A DNA stretch of 51,372 nt from contig WRBW01000004.1 in the NCBI GenBank assembly GCA_009784345.1, positions 1 to 51,372 on the forward strand, in the 5' to 3' direction. The DNA is from Coriobacteriia bacterium. GTDB taxonomy: Bacteria > Actinomycetota > Coriobacteriia > WRKU01 > WQUG01. The notes under the pieces are model-generated. The model saw only the letters and a list, made by a program, of their open reading frames with translations, searched no databases and was not told the DNA's origin. Positions within the stretch are counted from its first letter, which is position 1; each line of letters opens with the position of its first letter. Both the position numbers and the translations under genes were made by a program. Below are positions 50,910 through 51,372 of the stretch, piece by piece.

Positions 50910-51372
50910 TCAAATAAAGGAGTGCTCAGATAGCGCTCGCCCGTATCAGGCAGCACCACCACAATAGTCTTACCCGCAGCTTCTGGGCGACGCGCAATCT
51001 GCGTCGCTGCAGCCAAGGCCGCCCCGCTGGAAATGCCTACCAGTAAGCCTTCGGAGCGCTGGACGCCATGGACGCACTCGTAGGCATCCTCAGTAGCAAC
51101 CGCGATGACCTCGTCAAAAACCGTGACGTCGGTGACCGCAGGCACAAAGCCAGCACCAATACCTTGGATACCGTGGGGGCCCTTTTCGCCGCGCGTCATG
51201 ACCGGAGAATCGGCCGGTTCGACCGCGACAATCGCGACATCAACGGCCTGTTCGCGAAAATACTGCCCCACTCCTGTCGCCGTGCCGCCCGTCCCCACTC
51301 CGGCGACAAAGTAATCCAGCAAACCGCCCGTGTCGTGCATGATTTCAGGTCCCGTCGTGTGAAAGTGCGCCG
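50906..51372 (-). CDS. cysK: Cysteine synthase (O-acetylserine sulfhydrylase), C-terminal part
   Basis: Runs off the right edge of the window; the frame continues past the track start ([10 protein letters not shown] before MHDTGG). PLP enzyme making cysteine from O-acetylserine and sulfide. [13 protein letters not shown] is the PLP-phosphate loop; [10 protein letters not shown] and GISSGAAL complete the family motifs. The catalytic lysine lies in the missing N-terminal part. The 4-bp overlap with mnmA suggests that cysteine production and tRNA thiolation are co-expressed. A near copy of the GGAGTGCGTCCAT motif (12 of 13) occurs at 51068-51080. Confidence 0.92.
   Translation of the reverse strand, partial: AHFHTTGPEIMHDTGGLLDYFVAGVGTGGTATGVGQYFREQAVDVAIVAVEPADSPVMTRGEKGPHGIQGIGAGFVPAVTDVTVFDEVIAVATEDAYECVHGVQRSEGLLVGISSGAALAAATQIARRPEAAGKTIVVVLPDTGERYLSTPLFE

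Noticed and set aside
1-51372. tRNA or rRNA genes
   Set aside because: No cloverleaf with CCA-end context and T-loop GTTCGA-type pattern was recognised in any gap; not excluded without a tRNAscan run.

Overview
The window reads as chromosomal DNA of an anaerobic actinobacterium, most likely class Coriobacteriia (Eggerthellales-like). The evidence is protein families and gene order: a DUF3866 protein, a T-box-controlled TrpB2-type tryptophan synthase beta chain, the murI-rph-rdgB cluster, a membrane-anchored multiheme cytochrome c beside a B12-binding radical SAM protein, and Tat genes next to hypA. No species is claimed. Apart from a short + strand pair (murJ and a glycosyltransferase), a + strand metal/toxin-antitoxin block near 30.4-34.7 kb and one nuclease gene near 49 kb, genes lie on the minus strand.

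Layout. 0-6 kb: hypA (cut by the window edge), tatC, tatA/B, two small single-span membrane proteins, a B12-radical SAM protein and a cytochrome with about 12 haems, which fits respiration and export. 6.3-12 kb: xerD, ald, DUF3866, pyrG. 12-14.7 kb: murJ and a GT2 glycosyltransferase, then a promoter-terminator unit without an ORF that looks like a small RNA gene. 15-21.6 kb: ffh, trpB with a Trp T-box, rlmH, an HtrA-like protease, lgt. 21.7-29.8 kb: a zinc-ribbon protein and the rimP-nusA-ylxR-infB-rbfA-nrnA-truB translation operon, in which truB is fused to an FAD-synthetase module, rimP is short and nusA carries an extra Cys/His tail. 30-34.7 kb: a metal-type ABC importer with a CsoR-like repressor and a likely operator, then a Phd-VapC toxin-antitoxin pair. 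34.9-41 kb: rdgB, rph, murI, a Mg2+ P-type ATPase, DUF554. 41-49.7 kb: an accessory stretch with a ParB-domain protein, a Phd-ParE pair, a 1459-residue surface adhesin and a DUF1016/PDDEXK nuclease, interleaved with repeats. The end holds mnmA and the start-truncated cysK, both linked to sulfur use.

The strongest unexplained signals are non-coding. (1) A 125-bp element occurs twice, each copy starting at the stop codon of a minus-strand gene and folding into the same architecture with compensating changes. (2) There is an orphan sRNA candidate near 14.7-14.84 kb with two anti-Shine-Dalgarno motifs. (3) A double-hairpin repeat occurs six times. (4) A 13-mer, GGAGTGCGTCCAT, occurs exactly six times, inside and outside genes. 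(5) The ParB-domain and DUF1016 genes share an ungapped 57-bp -10/leader cassette (about 81% identical) although they are 6 kb apart on opposite strands. (6) REP-like palindromes have entered coding sequence in frame (mnmA, truB) and sit beside a duplicated rlmH start. All were read by eye; no alignment, folding or database search was run.
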